The notes under the pieces were generated by a model. It saw nothing but the letters and a program-made list of their open reading frames with translations. It did no database searches and was not told the DNA's origin. From NCBI RefSeq assembly GCF_009296025.1, contig NZ_CP045178.1:62001-126000 (forward strand): a DNA stretch of 64,000 bases. The letters are read 5' to 3'. Made by a program: the position numbers and the translations under genes. Every line of letters starts with the position of its first letter. The first letter of the stretch is position 1. The stretch is from Streptomyces tsukubensis (GTDB lineage: Bacteria; Actinomycetota; Actinomycetes; Streptomycetales; Streptomycetaceae). Shown in pieces: positions 62,332 through 64,000 of this stretch.

Positions 62332-62364
62332 GTGCGGCCCGGCAGATCCACTGCCGGGCCGCAC
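62332..62364. terminator. Bidirectional terminator between OpuA and GH55 genes
   Basis: A perfect 14-bp stem, GTGCGGCCCGGCAG and CTGCCGGGCCGCAC, with a 5-base loop, between two convergent genes. Confidence 0.88.
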
Positions 62365-62391
62365 GCTTCGGACGCGCCTCTCACGCACCTC

Positions 62392-64000
62392 TCAGGGGAA
62401 GGACACCACCGTCGAGGGAACGGTGGAGGAGCCGGATGTCGGCGAACCGGTGCTGTTGATCACGTGGTCGTACTGGCCCATGCCGCCCAGGGACACCACC
62501 AGGAGGTCGTGGAACTTCACTCCCGGCTTGACCGGCGCCTGGAAGCCGTGTTCCTGCCGGATGCCCGGGTCCGAGGTGTAGTTGCAGTAGCTGCCGAGTC
62601 CCCAGCCCTCATGGGTGGTGACGGAGTCCCCGACCTTGTAGGCGGCGAAGCCCTTGATGTTCCCGTTCTGGATGGCCGCCTGGTTGGGGGCGTCGTAGGC
62701 CTTCTCGTTCTGGAAGAAGATCGTCCTGCCCCTCTCCCCGTACCACTGCACGTCGTACTTGTTGAAGTGCTCGACGAAGAGACCGGTGGCGAGGACGTCG
62801 TCGCCGTTGACCCGGAGGCCGTAGTCGGCTCTGTTGGTCTCCCAGCCGACGCCCGCTCCGTGGTCGGCGCGCCAGATCCAGGTGTGGTCGACGATGGTGT
62901 CGTCGTTGTTGATCACCATGCTGGTGGTCGCCTTGCCCGCGCCCGCGCCGCCGATCCTGACGAACACGTCCTGGACGGTGGTCGGGTTGGCGGAGTGGTC
63001 GGCGGAGGCGCCCTCAGGACCGACCTCCAGCAGGGTGTCGGAGTTCTGTGTGCCGGCGTCGATGAGCAGTCCCGCCAGCTTCACCCCGTCCACGTCGCCG
63101 ACCTTCATCGCGGTCACGCCGTTGTCGGGGACGATCGTCGCGTAACCGAGGCCGAGCACCACGGTGTTGGCCCGGTCGATGTTGATCGACTGGTTCACGT
63201 GGTAGACCCCGGGGGTGAACAGCAGGTGCAGGCCCTGCTTGACGGCGGTGTTGATGGTCTCCGCCGTGGCGCCGGGCTTGACCACGTAGAACTTGCTCAG
63301 CGGAAGCGACTCCCCCTGCGGGGTGCCGTTCCAGGAGACGCCTCGCGCGTTGGTGCGTTTGGCGGGGACGAACACCTTGTACTCGTTGCCGTCCAGGTAG
63401 AGGAAGGGCTTCTCGCGCGAGACGGGCGTGGTGTTCAGCGTCGTGTACGGAGGGTTGGGGAAGCTCTGCCCCGGAGCGCCCTCGACTCCGGAGAACACCA
63501 TGTTCCAGACGCCGTTGGTCCAGCCGCCCACCGAGCTGTCGCGGGTGTACCACTGCTGCTGCGAGTAGGGGCCGACCGTGCCGTCGATCTTGCTGTCGGC
63601 GATGTAGCCGCCGCTGGCCCAGCCGTAGCCGTTGGGGGCGAGGTTGAGTCCGCCCTTGACGTGCATGCGGCGGAAGGGAGCGGCCTGGGCCACCGCCCAC
63701 CTGTCGGTGCCGTTCACCGGGTTGAGCGCCAGATTCTCGGCGGAGCGCCAGAAGTTCTGGGTGGCGTTGCCGTTGAACCAGCCGGCGTCCACCGTCACAT
63801 CACCGTTGATCGTGGTGTCGTCGGGCTTCAGTCCGGTTCCTGATATCGAGGTGTAGAAGCCGAGTTGCACGTTCAGGTTGTTGTACGTGCCCGGCTTGAA
63901 GAGCAGTTGATAGCGGCCCTGCCCGAACTGGGCGGACTCCTGCTGATTGAAGATCGCGTCGACCTTGCCCTGGATGTCGGGGGTCGAGGGATCGTAGACC
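62392..64000 (-). CDS. GH55 exo-beta-1,3-glucanase (5' end outside window)
   Basis: The minus-strand frame is open from the stop at 62392 to the right edge, giving the C-terminal 536 residues; the N-terminus, and thus any signal peptide, is not visible. It is a parallel beta-helix protein: GDVTVDAGWFNGNATQNFWR, DRWAVAQAAPFRRMHVKGGL, LLFTPGVYHVNQSINIDRAN, DHTWIWRADHGAGVGWETNR, FVEHFNKYDVQWYGERGRTI and VTTHEGWGLGSYCNYTSDPG. These match what I recall of Streptomyces GH55 laminarinase; the Glu in HEGWG is likely catalytic. Sometimes misannotated as adenylyl cyclase. Secretion is expected. It degrades fungal or algal beta-1,3-glucan. Confidence 0.9.
   Translation of the reverse strand, partial: VYDPSTPDIQGKVDAIFNQQESAQFGQGRYQLLFKPGTYNNLNVQLGFYTSISGTGLKPDDTTINGDVTVDAGWFNGNATQNFWRSAENLALNPVNGTDRWAVAQAAPFRRMHVKGGLNLAPNGYGWASGGYIADSKIDGTVGPYSQQQWYTRDSSVGGWTNGVWNMVFSGVEGAPGQSFPNPPYTTLNTTPVSREKPFLYLDGNEYKVFVPAKRTNARGVSWNGTPQGESLPLSKFYVVKPGATAETINTAVKQGLHLLFTPGVYHVNQSINIDRANTVVLGLGYATIVPDNGVTAMKVGDVDGVKLAGLLIDAGTQNSDTLLEVGPEGASADHSANPTTVQDVFVRIGGAGAGKATTSMVINNDDTIVDHTWIWRADHGAGVGWETNRADYGLRVNGDDVLATGLFVEHFNKYDVQWYGERGRTIFFQNEKAYDAPNQAAIQNGNIKGFAAYKVGDSVTTHEGWGLGSYCNYTSDPGIRQEHGFQAPVKPGVKFHDLLVVSLGGMGQYDHVINSTGSPTSGSSTVPSTVVSFP

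Noticed and set aside
62392..64000. Adenylyl cyclase, a name sometimes attached to this family
   Set aside because: The sequence is a beta-helix carbohydrate enzyme with GH55 blocks and has no cyclase motif.

Overview
The window is GC-rich (clearly above 70%) actinobacterial chromosome, almost certainly Streptomyces. It carries a conservon, a SpoIIE-type phosphatase, a CebR-type cellulase operator, a 2-methylisoborneol operon with its encapsulin and a polycyclic tetramate macrolactam (PTM) cluster. The gene set is accessory, such as is typical of chromosome arms: secondary metabolism, polysaccharide degradation, catabolism and solute transport. No ribosomal, tRNA or central housekeeping genes were seen.

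Region 1 (1-9.1 kb, minus strand): a catabolic operon reading off the left edge. In transcription order it has a TauB/SsuB-type ABC ATPase, an SRPBCC/CoxG-like protein, an HpcH/HpaI aldolase with a repeat-rich N-terminus, a LigJ-like 4-oxalomesaconate hydratase, a ThDP-dependent enzyme, a 4,5-dihydroxyphthalate decarboxylase-like protein and a DUF3500 protein. Several junctions overlap by 4 bases. A GntR/FCD regulator lies upstream, and four copies of a TTGTC-S-GACAA-type palindrome flank it and the operon.

Region 2 (9.9-24 kb): a conservon (cvnA-D) with a CYP157-type P450 that lacks the ExxR arginine. It is followed by an A-T-R carboxylic-acid-reductase/NRPS-like protein, a GAF-SpoIIE phosphatase, a frameshifted PLP decarboxylase, a frameshifted PPOX-fold oxidoreductase, a divergent hypothetical/XRE pair and a methyltransferase. 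About 1.2 kb follow without a convincing gene.

Region 3 (25.2-35 kb): plant-polysaccharide genes. A secreted GH6 cellulase follows a perfect CebR-type box. A minus-strand xylobiose-type operon (binding protein, two permeases, GH43) is divergent from a LacI regulator. A chlorophyllase-like hydrolase lies behind a double TetR-like palindrome.

Region 4 (35.2-50.7 kb): a compact PTM operon, ftdA (hydroxylase), ftdB (KS-AT-DH-KR-ACP-C-A-PCP-TE), ftdC, ftdD and a P450. It lacks the alcohol dehydrogenase gene usual at this place in 5/5/6-type clusters. Its promoter has a near-perfect CebR-type box inside nested inverted repeats, suggesting a link between cellulose sensing and PTM production.

Region 5 (50.7-64 kb): a 57-residue Cys2His2 protein, DinB and GNAT proteins, the operon for family 2B encapsulin, 2-methylisoborneol synthase and GPP methyltransferase, an HTH/DUF4180 pair (HTH frameshifted), a FUSC membrane protein, a glycine-betaine permease/binding-protein fusion whose ATPase gene looks reduced to a remnant, and a GH55 glucanase running off the right edge. 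Three apparent frameshifts, two certainly at homopolymer G/C runs, could be sequencing errors.
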